Positions 7,674-16,959 are shown, counted from the first letter of the stretch. The stretch is 64,000 nucleotides of DNA from Planotetraspora sp. A-T 1434 (GCF_025420585.1 NZ_JAOEGB010000008.1:124001-188000); one strand, 5' to 3'. Notes: a model not told the origin generated them from the sequence alone. Numbers and translations are program-made.

Positions 7674-10022
7674 ATGCGGGACTCCGACAGGGCACGGGCG
7701 GCGGGCCTCTTAAGTCGGAATGCGGCACGTGATCTGTTCGAACAGGTTCGTCTCCGCTATTTCCGCATTCCGCCGTTCGCGCGGCGGGCCATCTTCGCGG
7801 TGCTGCTCGTCGCCACCATGGGTGTGGCGGCGGCGCTGAGCTGGCCGCTCGCCCCGACGTTCGTCTACACCGTCGTGGTGCTGGCGTTCGTGGCGCTCGC
7901 GCTCAGCTATCCCCGCGCCGCCGCGACCGTGCTGGTGCTCGCGGCCTGGGGGCTGCTGGTGGTGCCGTTCCTGGGGTGGTTCGGCACCCAGTCCCTGGCG
8001 CCCGGCCTGCTGATGTTCCTCGGGCCGGCGGTCGCGGGCGCGGCCCATGCGATCCGGTGGGTGCCGCCGTGGCTCACCACGCTGATGGCGCTCTTCCCGG
8101 CCGGGGCGGTGGCCTTCGCGCTCGTGTGGTTGTCGCCCGCCGCCTCCCTCTGGGGCGCGTACGGCGTGGCCGCGGCGGTCCTCGTCTACCGGTTCCTGCT
8201 CGCCCGTAAGGCGCGGGCCGCGTTCGACGTGGAGCCCGTGAACGGCGACGGGCAGGTCCAGCAGCGGATCAGGATCGGCGGCCACCAGGCCTCAGGCGGA
8301 GACAAGGGAGCGCCGCCGCCCATCACGGTCGAGCAGGCACTCGGCGAGCTTGAGGCCATGATCGGCCTGGAGCCGGTCAAGGAGCAGGTCCGGGCGATCG
8401 CCGCGTCGATCGAGGCGGCGCGGCTCCGCAAGGAGGCCGGATACGCCAATGAGCCGCCGATGCGGCACTTCGTCTTCGTCGGCCCTCCGGGGACGGGCAA
8501 GACCAGCGTCGCCCGCACGGTCGCCAAGATCTTCTACGCCTTCGGGCTGCTGGACACGCCGTTCGTGGTGGAGGCCCAGCGGGCCGACCTCGTGGGGGAG
8601 TACCTCGGCGCCACGGCGATCAAGACCAACGAGCTCATCGACCGCGCGCTCGGCGGCGTGCTCTTCGTGGACGAGGCGTACGGCCTGATCAACTCCGGCG
8701 ACGGCCAGCCCGACCGGTTCGGCGCGGAAGCGGTGCAGACCCTGCTCAAGCGGGCCGAGGACGACCGGGACCAGCTGATCGTCATCCTGGCCGGATACGA
8801 GAAGGAGATGAACGGCTTCCTGTCGTCCAACCCGGGCCTGTCCAGCCGGTTCGCCAGCCGGGTGCGCTTCCCCAGCTACACACCGGCCGAGCTGCTGGAG
8901 ATCACCGAGGCGCTTCAGGTCAGGCGGGGCGATCGGCTCGCGCCCGAGGCCCGGCCGGTGCTGCGCGGCCTGTTCGAGGACGTCCACCGTCGCGGGCTGA
9001 TCGACGAGCTCGGCAACGCCCGCTTCGCCCGCAGCCTCGCGGAGGCCGCCGCGCAGGCCCGCGACGTGCGGGTGGTCAGCGCCGGGGGAGCGCCGCGGGG
9101 CGAGGCTCTGGTCACCGTCACCACGGCCGACGTCACCAAGGCGTTCAACGAGATCACCGCCAGGTTCCGCGGCTACCAGGCGACGCCGACCCTGGAGGAG
9201 GCCCTGGCCGACCTCGACCGGATGGCCGGCCTGGAGCCCGTCAAGCGCCAGGTCCGGGCGATAACGGCGCAGCTCAAGGTGGCGCGGATGCGCCAGGAGC
9301 AGGGCCTGCCCGTTCAGTCGCAGATGAGGCATTTTGTGTTCGTCGGCCCGCCGGGCACGGGCAAGACGACCGTCGCGCGGATCCTCGGCCGGATCTTCTC
9401 GGCTCTCGGCCTGCTGGCCCGCCCCGACGTCGTCGAGGCGTCCCGCGCCGACCTGGTCGGCCAGCATCTCGGCGCCACCGCTATCAAGACCAACGAGCTG
9501 GTCGACCGGGCGCTCGGCGGCGTGCTCTTCATCGACGAGGCCTACAGCCTGGTCAACGCCGGATACTCGGGTGGCGACGCCTTCGGCGCGGAAGCCGTGC
9601 AGACCCTGCTGAAGCGGGCGGAGGACGACCGCGACCGCCTGGTGATCATCCTGGCCGGATATCAGCGCGAGATGGACGCCTTCCTGGCCACCAACCCCGG
9701 GCTGGGCTCGCGGTTCAACCAGCGGGTGTCGTTCCCGTCGTACGCGCCCGCGGAGCTCACGGAGATCGCCGAGCTGCTGGCGGCCGGGAGCGGCGACCGG
9801 TTCGACGCCTCGGCGGCCAGGGACCTCGCGGACGTCTTCGACTGGGTCTGCCGCGAAGGGCTCATCGACGGCCTGGGCAACGGCCGCTTCGCCCGCTCGC
9901 TGTACGAGAGGGCCGCCCTCCGGCGTGACGTGCGGCTCGCCGCGCAGGGGTCGGCGAACGCCGCCGAGCTGACGACGATCACCAGTGAGGACGTCCGCAG
10001 CGCGGTCGACGAGCTGTCCTGA
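7674..10022 (+). CDS. Membrane-anchored twin-AAA ATPase, CbbX/SpoVK-like
   Basis: 782 residues. After a short basic N-terminus (RNAARDLFEQVRLRYFRIPP) come about four to five hydrophobic helices (residues 35-180). Two full CbbX/SpoVK-type AAA modules then follow. The first has Walker A GPPGTGKT at about 270-277 and Walker B VLFVDEAYG at about 329. The second has Walker A at about 558 and VLFIDEAYS. Each is preceded by the family lead-in GLEPVK(E/R)QVRAI and followed by a sensor-1 stretch with LAGY and a final helical domain. The ATG at 7674 with upstream GGGGAGG is preferred over a GTG at 7638. EccA of type VII secretion has one such module after TPRs, but no other ESX genes are here. It may be a membrane remodelling motor partnered with the preceding gene. 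Confidence 0.9.
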   Translation: MRDSDRARAAGLLSRNAARDLFEQVRLRYFRIPPFARRAIFAVLLVATMGVAAALSWPLAPTFVYTVVVLAFVALALSYPRAAATVLVLAAWGLLVVPFLGWFGTQSLAPGLLMFLGPAVAGAAHAIRWVPPWLTTLMALFPAGAVAFALVWLSPAASLWGAYGVAAAVLVYRFLLARKARAAFDVEPVNGDGQVQQRIRIGGHQASGGDKGAPPPITVEQALGELEAMIGLEPVKEQVRAIAASIEAARLRKEAGYANEPPMRHFVFVGPPGTGKTSVARTVAKIFYAFGLLDTPFVVEAQRADLVGEYLGATAIKTNELIDRALGGVLFVDEAYGLINSGDGQPDRFGAEAVQTLLKRAEDDRDQLIVILAGYEKEMNGFLSSNPGLSSRFASRVRFPSYTPAELLEITEALQVRRGDRLAPEARPVLRGLFEDVHRRGLIDELGNARFARSLAEAAAQARDVRVVSAGGAPRGEALVTVTTADVTKAFNEITARFRGYQATPTLEEALADLDRMAGLEPVKRQVRAITAQLKVARMRQEQGLPVQSQMRHFVFVGPPGTGKTTVARILGRIFSALGLLARPDVVEASRADLVGQHLGATAIKTNELVDRALGGVLFIDEAYSLVNAGYSGGDAFGAEAVQTLLKRAEDDRDRLVIILAGYQREMDAFLATNPGLGSRFNQRVSFPSYAPAELTEIAELLAAGSGDRFDASAARDLADVFDWVCREGLIDGLGNGRFARSLYERAALRRDVRLAAQGSANAAELTTITSEDVRSAVDELS

Positions 10023-10149
10023 CCGGCCGGCCGTCCCCGGCCGTTTCGAACCCTCTATGCCATCCTGTGCGCGCGTCCGATGGCCTGGGACGATTACTGT
10101 CTGCTACTAATCTACTGCGACATGTAGCTGGAGGGATCGGAGAAGCACG

Positions 10150-11847
10150 TTGAGAGCACGATGGCCGGTTGCCCTGCTCGCGCTGATCGCCGTGGGAGCC
10201 GCGGGGGCCTGTGGCGGCGAGACCACCACGAGCGGGCACTCGCCCCGCCTGGCTCCCTCTCCCGTCAAGGCGCTCGACATCAACCCCGTCCCGCGTGAAA
10301 AGGTCAAGGACGGCGGCACGCTGCGGTGGGGGCTCAGCGACTTCCCCGCGCAGTGGAACCAGAACCACATCGACGGCGACCTGGCCAACGTCAAGACCGT
10401 CATGGCCGCGCTCATGCCGAGCCCGTTCCGGTCCGACGAGCGGGGCCGGGTCTCGCTTGACGGCGACTACGTCACGAACGCCCGGATCACGGCCACCACG
10501 CCCCGCCAGGTCATCACCTACTCGCTGAACCCGAAGGCGAAGTGGTCCGACGGCAAGCCGATCACGTGGGCCGACTTCGCCGCCCAGTGGAAGGCCATGA
10601 GCGGGCAGAACCCCGGCTACCGGGTCGACTCGACCATCGCCTACGAGAACATCCAGAACGTCGCCAGGGGGTCGAGCGACCACGAGGTGGTCGTCACGCT
10701 GGCGCAGCCGTTCAACGAGTGGCAGTCGCTTTTCTCGCCGCTCTACCCCGCCGCGACGAACGCCTCGCCCGAAGCGTTCAACGCCGACTGGCTCAACAAG
10801 ATCCCGGTCACGGCCGGGCCGTTCAAGCTGTCGGGCTTCGACGCCAAGGGCAAGACCATCACGCTCGTCCGCGACGACAACTGGTGGGGCAACCGGGCCA
10901 AGCTCGACAAGATCATCTTCCGGGGCTTGAAGACCGACATGGTCCGCGCGTTCACCAAGGGCGAGGTGGACGTCTTCGACGTGGGGCCGTCCCCCGAGGA
11001 CTACTCGCGCGCCAGGGGAGCCTGGGACGCCGTCGTCCGGCAGGCGGCCGGCACCGACTTCCGGCAGTTCACCTTCAACGGGGAGAGCGACAGCCTCGCC
11101 GACGTGAAGGTCCGCCAGGCCATCGCCATGGCGCTCGACCGCCGGGCCCTCATGCAGCTCGACCTGAAGGGGATGGGCTGGCCGGTCGTCACGCTCGACA
11201 ACCACTTCCTGGCCAACAGCCAGCAGGGATATCAGAGCAACGCGCGCGCGCTGGGCGTCTACAACCCGCAGCAGGCCGGCAGGATGCTGGACCAGGCGGG
11301 CTGGAAGCTCTCCGGCAAGACCCGGCAGAAGAACGGCAAGCCGCTGAACCTGCGCTTCGTCATCCCGTCGGGAGTGGGCGTCAGCGACATCGAGGCCGAG
11401 GTCACGCGGCTGATGCTCCGCCGGATCGGGGTGGGGGTCACCATCCAGGCGGTGCCGTTCACCGACTTCTTCACCAAATACCTGATGGCCGGCAACTTCG
11501 ACATCACGGCCTTCTCGTATCCGAGCACGCCCTACCCGGTGTCGAACGCCTTCGACGTCTACGCCAACGGCGAGACCGCCAAGGGCGACGACAAGAAGTG
11601 GTACTCCAACCTGGGGCGCAGCGGGAGCAGGCAGATCGACCAGGCCATGTACCGCGCCGGGACCCTGTTCGACCAGTGGCGGGTCTACGACCAGATCAAC
11701 TCCGCCGACGACATGCTCTGGCAGGAGGTCAACGTCCTGCCGCTCTACCAGACGCCGGAGAACGTCGCCGTGAGGTCCTCGCTGGCCAACGTCGGCGCGA
11801 GCGGCTTCTACAACCTGAAATACGCCGACATCGGGTTCACGTCCTGA
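10150..11847 (+). CDS. LpqW/OppA-like solute-binding lipoprotein (SBP family 5)
   Basis: 565 residues. A short hydrophobic N-terminus ends at Cys21 in GAAGACGG, a weak lipobox suggesting lipid anchoring. The mature protein is an extracellular family 5 binding protein: DGGTLRWGLSDFPAQWN, the KWSDGKPITWADFAAQWKA block (the OppA/DppA signature region), and FTFNGESDSLADVKVRQAIA. The lead DINPVPREKVKDGGTLRW matches the actinobacterial LpqW subgroup, where LpqW itself influences lipomannan synthesis rather than peptide import. No permease or ATPase genes are next to it, in keeping with an LpqW-like role. The TTG start at 10150 fits the signal peptide and the CGGAGA box 6-7 nt upstream. Confidence 0.88.
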   Translation: MRARWPVALLALIAVGAAGACGGETTTSGHSPRLAPSPVKALDINPVPREKVKDGGTLRWGLSDFPAQWNQNHIDGDLANVKTVMAALMPSPFRSDERGRVSLDGDYVTNARITATTPRQVITYSLNPKAKWSDGKPITWADFAAQWKAMSGQNPGYRVDSTIAYENIQNVARGSSDHEVVVTLAQPFNEWQSLFSPLYPAATNASPEAFNADWLNKIPVTAGPFKLSGFDAKGKTITLVRDDNWWGNRAKLDKIIFRGLKTDMVRAFTKGEVDVFDVGPSPEDYSRARGAWDAVVRQAAGTDFRQFTFNGESDSLADVKVRQAIAMALDRRALMQLDLKGMGWPVVTLDNHFLANSQQGYQSNARALGVYNPQQAGRMLDQAGWKLSGKTRQKNGKPLNLRFVIPSGVGVSDIEAEVTRLMLRRIGVGVTIQAVPFTDFFTKYLMAGNFDITAFSYPSTPYPVSNAFDVYANGETAKGDDKKWYSNLGRSGSRQIDQAMYRAGTLFDQWRVYDQINSADDMLWQEVNVLPLYQTPENVAVRSSLANVGASGFYNLKYADIGFTS

Positions 11848-12694
11848 CCTTCCGGAACCGGAGATGGTCGCCCGGCCGTAGCTGGGCGACCATCGGCACG
11901 TCACCGGACTGAACCACGCCGATCACCGGGTAGCCCCCCGTCGGCGGGTGGTCGGCGAGGAACACGATCGGCTGCCCGCCCGGCGGCACCTGGATCGCCC
12001 CCAGCGCCATCCCCTCGCTCGGCAGCTCGCCCTCCCGCGCGCGCCCCAGCACGGGGCCGCGCAGCCGCACCCCCACGCGGTTGCTCTCCGTCGCGATCTC
12101 GTACGGCCCGCCGTACAGAGCCGTGAGGGCCTGAGGGGTGAACCAGTCGTCACGCGGGCCCGGGACGACTCCGACGGTGGGGCATCGGGGGAACGCCCGC
12201 TGGGCGGCCACGTCGACGGCGATCGGCGCGGCGGGCTCCGCACCGCCCAGCGGAAGCACCATGCCCGCCCGCAGCGGCGGCGGGCCGAGCCCTGACAGGG
12301 AGTCGGTGGACCGGCTGCCCAGCACCGGATCCACGCCGATCCCGCCGCGAACGGCGAGATAGGTCCGCAGCCCCTCGTACGGCAGGCCGACCCGCAGCTC
12401 GCCGCCCTCCGGCATCCAGAAGGGCGCGCACATGCCGACGGGCCGCCCGGCGGCCTCGACCGCGCAGGGCGCCCCCGCGAGGGCGATCCACGCGCCGGCG
12501 GCGAAACGCAGAGCGACGCCGCCGAAGGTCGTCTCGATTCCGGCGGCAGACTCCGGGTTGCCGACGAGGCGGTTGGCCAGCCGCAGGCTGGGGGCGTCCG
12601 CCGCACCCGAGCGCGGCACCCCCAGATGGCCGTAGCCCGGCCGCCCCAGATCCTGCACGGTCGCGTACGGCCCCGGCGAGACGACTTCGATCAT
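11837..12694 (-). CDS. pxpC: 5-oxoprolinase subunit PxpC (biotin-dependent carboxyltransferase-like)
   Basis: 285 residues matching PxpC/KipA. It has VVSPGPYATVQDLGRPGYGH at the start, SGAADAPSLRLANRLVGNP, YLAVRGGIGVDPVLGSRSTD, GPRDDWFTP and LPSEGMALGAIQVPPGGQPI near the end. PxpABC hydrolyses 5-oxo-L-proline to glutamate with ATP and clears this spontaneous glutamine product. The ATG at 12694 overlaps the pxpB stop (ATGA), so translation is coupled. The 3' end overlaps by 11 bp the end of the convergent lipoprotein gene. Confidence 0.95.
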   Translation of the reverse strand: MIEVVSPGPYATVQDLGRPGYGHLGVPRSGAADAPSLRLANRLVGNPESAAGIETTFGGVALRFAAGAWIALAGAPCAVEAAGRPVGMCAPFWMPEGGELRVGLPYEGLRTYLAVRGGIGVDPVLGSRSTDSLSGLGPPPLRAGMVLPLGGAEPAAPIAVDVAAQRAFPRCPTVGVVPGPRDDWFTPQALTALYGGPYEIATESNRVGVRLRGPVLGRAREGELPSEGMALGAIQVPPGGQPIVFLADHPPTGGYPVIGVVQSGDVPMVAQLRPGDHLRFRKVRT

Positions 12695-13398
12695 GGCGTG
12701 AACCGGACCCGGGTCCCCGGCGGGAGCAGCGCCGGTGGATCGGCGCGCACGTCCCACACCCGCAGATCCGTACGGCCCAGCAGCCGCCAGCCACCCGGAG
12801 ACGCGGACGGGTAGACGGCCGAGTACGGCCCCGCGATGGCCACGGACCCCGCCGGGACCGACGTGCGGGGCACGTCCAGCCGGGGCACGTGCAGCGCCGG
12901 ATCGAGCCCGGCGAGGTAGGCGAACCCCGGCGCGAACCCGAGCCAGCCCACCACGAACTCCGACGCGGCGTGCCGCGCCACGACCTCGTCCACCGCGAGC
13001 CCGCTCAGGTCCGCCACGGACCGCAGGTCCTCCCCGTCGTACACGACCGGGATCTCGACCGTCCCGCCCGCCGCCGTCGCCCCGCCCGCGTCCTTCGCCG
13101 GGCTCGCCGGGCTCATCGCTGGCGCGGAAGCCGTACGGAGCAGGGAGGAGAGCAGCGCCTCCAGGCCGGACCGGTCCGCGCCCGGCGCGACGACGAGGAC
13201 CGTCTCGGGGCCGGGCACGATCTCCTCGACCCCGGCGGGCCGGTCGGACCGCAGCAGCGCGTCCAGCCGGTGAGCGACTTCCAGCGAGCCCGTCTCCACC
13301 AGCAGCGCGTGCTCCCCGGCCGGCCTGATGGCCGTGCCGGTCCCAGCCGCGCGGCCGGGGGTCGTGCGTGGCCCGGTCACGCCGAGGTCCCCGGTCAC
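12691..13398 (-). CDS. pxpB: 5-oxoprolinase subunit PxpB (KipI-like)
   Basis: 235 residues. The N-terminal third is typical (GEHALLVETGSLEVAHRLDA, EEIVPGPETVLV). The conserved carboxyltransferase C half follows (VEIPVVYDGEDL, FVVGWLGFAPGFAYLAGL, VPRTSVPAGSVAIAG, GGWRLLGRT). A roughly 25-residue Ala/Ser/Pro insert lies between the halves. GTG at 13398 is chosen because it overlaps the pxpA stop (GTGA). A second GTG at 13380 is possible. It is the middle gene of pxpA-pxpB-pxpC, with all junctions overlapping. Confidence 0.95.
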   Translation of the reverse strand: MTGDLGVTGPRTTPGRAAGTGTAIRPAGEHALLVETGSLEVAHRLDALLRSDRPAGVEEIVPGPETVLVVAPGADRSGLEALLSSLLRTASAPAMSPASPAKDAGGATAAGGTVEIPVVYDGEDLRSVADLSGLAVDEVVARHAASEFVVGWLGFAPGFAYLAGLDPALHVPRLDVPRTSVPAGSVAIAGPYSAVYPSASPGGWRLLGRTDLRVWDVRADPPALLPPGTRVRFTP

Positions 13399-14177
13399 GC
13401 GAAGGGCTCCAGGGCGATGCCCGCGCCGACGAGGGCCTTCCGCACGGCCTCGGCCAGCCGTACGGCGCCGGGGGTGTCGCCGTGGACGCAGACCGATCGG
13501 GCGTCGATCCGCACCTCGGTGCCGTCGACGGCGGTGACGACCCCGTCGCGGGCCATCCGGACCGCGCGGGCGGCCACCTCGTCCGGGTCGTGCAGGACGG
13601 CGCCCGCCTCTCGTCGTGACACCAGCGCGCCCGCCGGGGTGTAGGCGCGGTCCGCGAAGCACTCGTTCACCGTCGGCACGCCGTACCGCTCGGCCACCCG
13701 GTGCACCGCCGAGCCGGGCAGCGTGAGGATCGGCAGAGCCGCCTGCCGTTCCCCACCCGACGCCGGGGCGTAGTCCGCCACGGCCGCGACCAGCGCCTCC
13801 GCCTGCACGGCGTCGCGGCAGACCCGGTTGTAGAAGGCGCCGTGCGGCTTGACGTAGGACACCCGGCCGCCCATCGCCCGCGCGATCCCGTCCACGGCCG
13901 CGAGCTGGTAGAGCACCTCCGAGCAGAGCTCCTCCGGGTCCACGTCCATCTCGCGGCGGCCGAACCCGGCCAGATCCCGATAGGACACCTGCGCCCCGAT
14001 GGCCACGCCCCGGTCCACGGCGGCCGCGCATGTACGCCGGATGATCAGCGGGTCGCCCGCGTGGAAGCCACAGGCCACATTGGCGCTCGTCACAAGATCG
14101 AGCAGGGCTGTGTCGTCGCCCAGCCTCCAGATCCCGAAGCCCTCCCCGAGATCCGCATTCAAATCGACTGTGTTCAT
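13395..14177 (-). CDS. pxpA: 5-oxoprolinase subunit PxpA (LamB/YcsF family)
   Basis: 260 residues, full length. Starts VDLNADLGEGFGIWRLGDD, then SANVACGFHAGDPLIIRRTC, GAQVSYRDLAGFGRREMD, YVKPHGAFYNRVCRD and NECFADRAYTPAGALVSRR: all the conserved blocks of the YcsF family. It is the first gene of the operon, with the ATG at 14177. It works with PxpB and PxpC in ATP-dependent cleavage of 5-oxoproline. A GC hairpin with an oligo-T loop sits 27 bp upstream. Confidence 0.96.
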   Translation of the reverse strand: MNTVDLNADLGEGFGIWRLGDDTALLDLVTSANVACGFHAGDPLIIRRTCAAAVDRGVAIGAQVSYRDLAGFGRREMDVDPEELCSEVLYQLAAVDGIARAMGGRVSYVKPHGAFYNRVCRDAVQAEALVAAVADYAPASGGERQAALPILTLPGSAVHRVAERYGVPTVNECFADRAYTPAGALVSRREAGAVLHDPDEVAARAVRMARDGVVTAVDGTEVRIDARSVCVHGDTPGAVRLAEAVRKALVGAGIALEPFA

Positions 14178-14203
14178 GGCCTCGCCTCCGGCTCGGCGGG
14201 CTC

Positions 14204-14226
14204 GGGGCGCCCTTTTTTGGCGCCCC
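14204..14226. promoter_or_regulatory. Perfect 8-bp inverted repeat with T-rich loop upstream of pxpA
   Basis: GGGGCGCC, loop CTTTTTT, GGCGCCCC. It stands between the end of the upstream minus-strand gene (14277) and the pxpA start (14177). It could end transcription of the former or regulate pxpA. On the minus strand the loop is A-rich and no U-tract follows, so it is not a standard terminator. Confidence 0.45.
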
Positions 14227-14276
14227 TCGTAGTTCTTGTTGACCTCAATCCTGCCGCAGGCGGAGCGGGTGGGGGA

Positions 14277-15839
14277 TTAGACGGGGGGTTCGTCTGGGAT
14301 GTCGGCGATGTCGTCGAGGGCGGCGGCCAGCTCGTCGGGGTGGTCGCCGATCCGCTCGGCGATCTCGATGAGCACGTGCAGCACGTCGTGGCGGTCGTGG
14401 CCGAGGTCGATCAGCCGCTGGGCCGCCTCCCACATCTGCGCCGGGTCGCCCACCCACAGGCGGCCCGCGATCTCCTCATGCCAGGCCAGGTGCTCCTCGA
14501 GGTCGTGCCTGCCCAGCTCGTCGGCGTGGTCGATCTCCAGCAGGATCCGCCGGTCGGCCTCGTCCGCCGGGTTCAGCAGGTCGAGGTTGGTCGAGCCCCG
14601 CATGCCCTGCAGCAGAGGGAACGCGAAGGCCCGCCGGGCCAGCGCGGACAGGTCGCCGTCCGGCAGCAGCCGCTCCACGAGGGAGCGATCAAGGCCGAAG
14701 GTCGCCGGATCGCGGTAGGCGGCGGTGAACCGGGCCGTCGCCTCCCAGACGGCGTCCAGAGTGGCTCGGACGCCCTCCTCCGGCAGCCCGATGCGCGGCC
14801 CGGCGAACCGCACCCAGGCCGACAGCGCGTGCGGCATGGCGTCCTGCTCGGCGGGGGAGAGCAGGACCTTGCGCGGCAGCCAGTCGAGCAGGAACGTCTC
14901 GCACTTGGTCGGGCTGACCCGCATCGGCCGCCCGAAGTCCTCGTCGCAGCCGTAGTCGATGATGTGGTCGGCGCACCGGGAGGCCGCCGACGGGTCCGAC
15001 AGGTTCTCCGCCGCGTCCGACGCCAGGAACTCCGCCGCGAGCATCGCACGCCGGTCCCGGCTGTACGGAGCCTCCGTGTGGGCGGGCGCGGGCCGCATGC
15101 GCCCCGGAGGGAGTGCCTTGATCCGCGACCGGGCGAAGGCGTGGTAGGCGCTGTAGCTGTCGCTGACGAGCTTGGGGGCCTTCCGGCCCTGAGCCGCCTT
15201 GGTCGCCTTCATGGCGAACTCCAGCAGCGCCCGCGCCTGCTGCGGCTCGATCTCCTCGAAGCGCAGCAGCGCGTTGCCGGCCGCTTCGAGTCTCGCCTGG
15301 TCCAGGAGCTTGTCGACCTGCGACGACACCCAGGCGTCCCGCGCCATGCCGCCCATGTTGTAGTCGACCACCACGACCAGGGCATGCGTGTCCTCGCCGT
15401 TGTAGGCGAAGGTGCACACGACGGTGTCCTGGTCGCCGTAGACGTCCCGGGAGACGTAACACCCGGCGGGCTTGACCACGCCGACGCGCTCGGCCCACCG
15501 GGGCCTGGCCACGTCGGACTCCATCAGCGCGAGCGCCGCGCCCTCGGCCTTGGCGGCCTGACGGGCGGTGCCGAGGTAGGCCACCGAGATCAGCAGCGTC
15601 AGCGCCGCGGGCGTGCCGGCCTTGGCCGCGTAGTCCACCAGTCCCTCGCCGAGGATCTGCTCGACGTCGCCTCCGCGTAGCCGCTTCCCCCACCAGGCGC
15701 CCAGCATGTCCGACACCATGAGCTCGGCGTCGAGCGGGCTCCGCACGGCGAGCAGCTCCCGGGCCGCCAGGAGCATCTCGGCGAACACGTCGTCGGGCGG
15801 CCTGGTATCCCGGGGATCTCGTCGGTGCCGACGACTCAC
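14277..15839 (-). CDS. Unrecognised protein with DUF1841-like C-terminus
   Basis: 520 residues, soluble, no signal or membrane segment. The final 80 residues (HLAWHEEIAGRLWVGDP, then AQRLIDLGHDRHDVLHVLIE) look like the DUF1841 family, which has the same H-x3-H and R-H-x-V/A-x-H spacing. The rest is helical and includes FGRPMRVSPTKCETFLLDWL and CADHIIDYGCDEDFG, a layout seen in actinobacterial proteins of unknown function. A GTG at 15839 with GGAG nine bases upstream is preferred to an ATG at 15899. Function unknown. Downstream is the pxp operon with a 99-bp gap. Confidence 0.8.
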   Translation of the reverse strand: MSRRHRRDPRDTRPPDDVFAEMLLAARELLAVRSPLDAELMVSDMLGAWWGKRLRGGDVEQILGEGLVDYAAKAGTPAALTLLISVAYLGTARQAAKAEGAALALMESDVARPRWAERVGVVKPAGCYVSRDVYGDQDTVVCTFAYNGEDTHALVVVVDYNMGGMARDAWVSSQVDKLLDQARLEAAGNALLRFEEIEPQQARALLEFAMKATKAAQGRKAPKLVSDSYSAYHAFARSRIKALPPGRMRPAPAHTEAPYSRDRRAMLAAEFLASDAAENLSDPSAASRCADHIIDYGCDEDFGRPMRVSPTKCETFLLDWLPRKVLLSPAEQDAMPHALSAWVRFAGPRIGLPEEGVRATLDAVWEATARFTAAYRDPATFGLDRSLVERLLPDGDLSALARRAFAFPLLQGMRGSTNLDLLNPADEADRRILLEIDHADELGRHDLEEHLAWHEEIAGRLWVGDPAQMWEAAQRLIDLGHDRHDVLHVLIEIAERIGDHPDELAAALDDIADIPDEPPV

Positions 15840-15926
15840 GTGTACTCGCTCCGCTCGCTCACGGTCTCCACCCTCTCGCATTCCCGCCCCAAACGGCATC
15901 AGGAACGCGGGCCGGTGACTTCCCCG

Positions 15927-16184
15927 TTATGTGCGGGCCTTCGTGCGGGTCGGCGGAGTCGAGTTCACCACTCCGAGCAGGTGCTCCCGGGCCACCCGCT
16001 CGACGATCTCGGGCGTGACGTCGAGCCCCATGTGCTCGGCGCACGCCCAGACGTCCGCGACGCAGCGGTCGACGGCGTCCAGGGGAAGGGTCAGGAATTC
16101 GGCGGCCAGCCGGGCGATCACGGGTCCGCGGGGCTCCGGCTCCGCTGAAGGGCCGCCACTGAGTCGCGTTGCGAGTACGGGCAT
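15927..16184 (-). CDS. Small helical protein of unknown function
   Basis: 85 residues starting MPVLATRLSGG. The body is a predicted three-helix stretch (VIARLAAEFLTLPLDAVDRC, TPEIVERVAREHLLGVV) with a Pro/Thr/Lys tail. GAGGA nine bases before the ATG at 16184 favours this start over 16193. It has no recognised domain. It is divergent from the HhH-GPD gene and upstream of the DUF1841-like gene on the same strand. Confidence 0.6.
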   Translation of the reverse strand: MPVLATRLSGGPSAEPEPRGPVIARLAAEFLTLPLDAVDRCVADVWACAEHMGLDVTPEIVERVAREHLLGVVNSTPPTRTKART

Positions 16185-16284
16185 GGACTGCATTCCTCGC
16201 TGAATGGGGACCTGCCGCCCCTTATTCCACATCTTTCCGCGCGACTGTCAACCCTCATTCTCGGGCGCGTGCGAAGCTGAACCC

Positions 16285-16863
16285 ATGCGGATCCAGCTCG
16301 CCCAGCGACCCGAGGCCGACGAACTCCTCGGACGCAGCCGCCTCGCCCTGCTCATCGGCATGCTGCTTGACCAGCAGATCCCCATGGAATGGGCGTTTTC
16401 CGGCCCGCGCGCGATCGCGGAAAGGCTCGGCCTCGGCACGGACGCGGACTTGGACGCGCGCGAGATCGCCTCTTATGATCCTGCGGAGTTCGCGGCCCTG
16501 CTGGCGGCCAAGCCGGCCGTCCACCGCTATCCGAAATCGATGGCGGAGCGGATCCAGCAGCTCGCGGCCTACCTGGTCGAGCATTACGACGGCTCGGCCG
16601 ACAGGGTGTGGGAGGATGTCGGCGACGGTGCCGAGCTGCTTCGCCGGCTCATGGCGTTGCCCGGATTCGGCAAGCAGAAGGCACAGATCTTCCTGGCGCT
16701 GCTGGGCAAGCAACTCGGCGTGCGGCCGGAGGGCTGGCGTGAGGCGGCCGGGCCGTACGGCGAGGAGGGCGTGCACCGGTCGGTGGCCGACGTCGTCGAC
16801 GCCGAAAGCCTCGAACGTGTCCGTGCGACGAAGCAGGAAGCGAAGCGGGCGGCCAAGAAGTAA
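16285..16863 (+). CDS. HhH-GPD base-excision DNA repair protein
   Basis: 192 residues. It contains a helix-hairpin-helix in LPGFGKQKAQIFLALLGKQ and an endonuclease-III-like helical body (ALLIGMLLDQQIPMEWAFSG). It is shorter than Nth/MutY and lacks the Cys4 iron-sulfur loop. The aspartate expected after the hairpin is not obvious because the sequence goes into GVRPEGWREAAGPYGEEG, so catalytic competence is uncertain. The family (HhH-GPD-type repair protein, common in actinobacteria) is clear. The tail is Lys-rich (TKQEAKRAAKK). Start ATG 16285. Confidence 0.85.
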   Translation: MRIQLAQRPEADELLGRSRLALLIGMLLDQQIPMEWAFSGPRAIAERLGLGTDADLDAREIASYDPAEFAALLAAKPAVHRYPKSMAERIQQLAAYLVEHYDGSADRVWEDVGDGAELLRRLMALPGFGKQKAQIFLALLGKQLGVRPEGWREAAGPYGEEGVHRSVADVVDAESLERVRATKQEAKRAAKK

Positions 16864-16959
16864 GCCGGATCTTCCTGCGCGGGGTGCCGGTCTTTTGACA
16901 GGATGCGTTGACCGCATGGCGGGCGGGGCTTCCGTCCGCACATGCCCATCGCCGATGAT

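Noticed and set aside
7674-11847. Type VII (ESX) secretion locus because of the CbbX-like ATPase
   Set aside because: No EccB, EccC, EccD, EsxA/B or mycosin genes are present, and the ATPase has membrane helices and two modules, unlike EccA.
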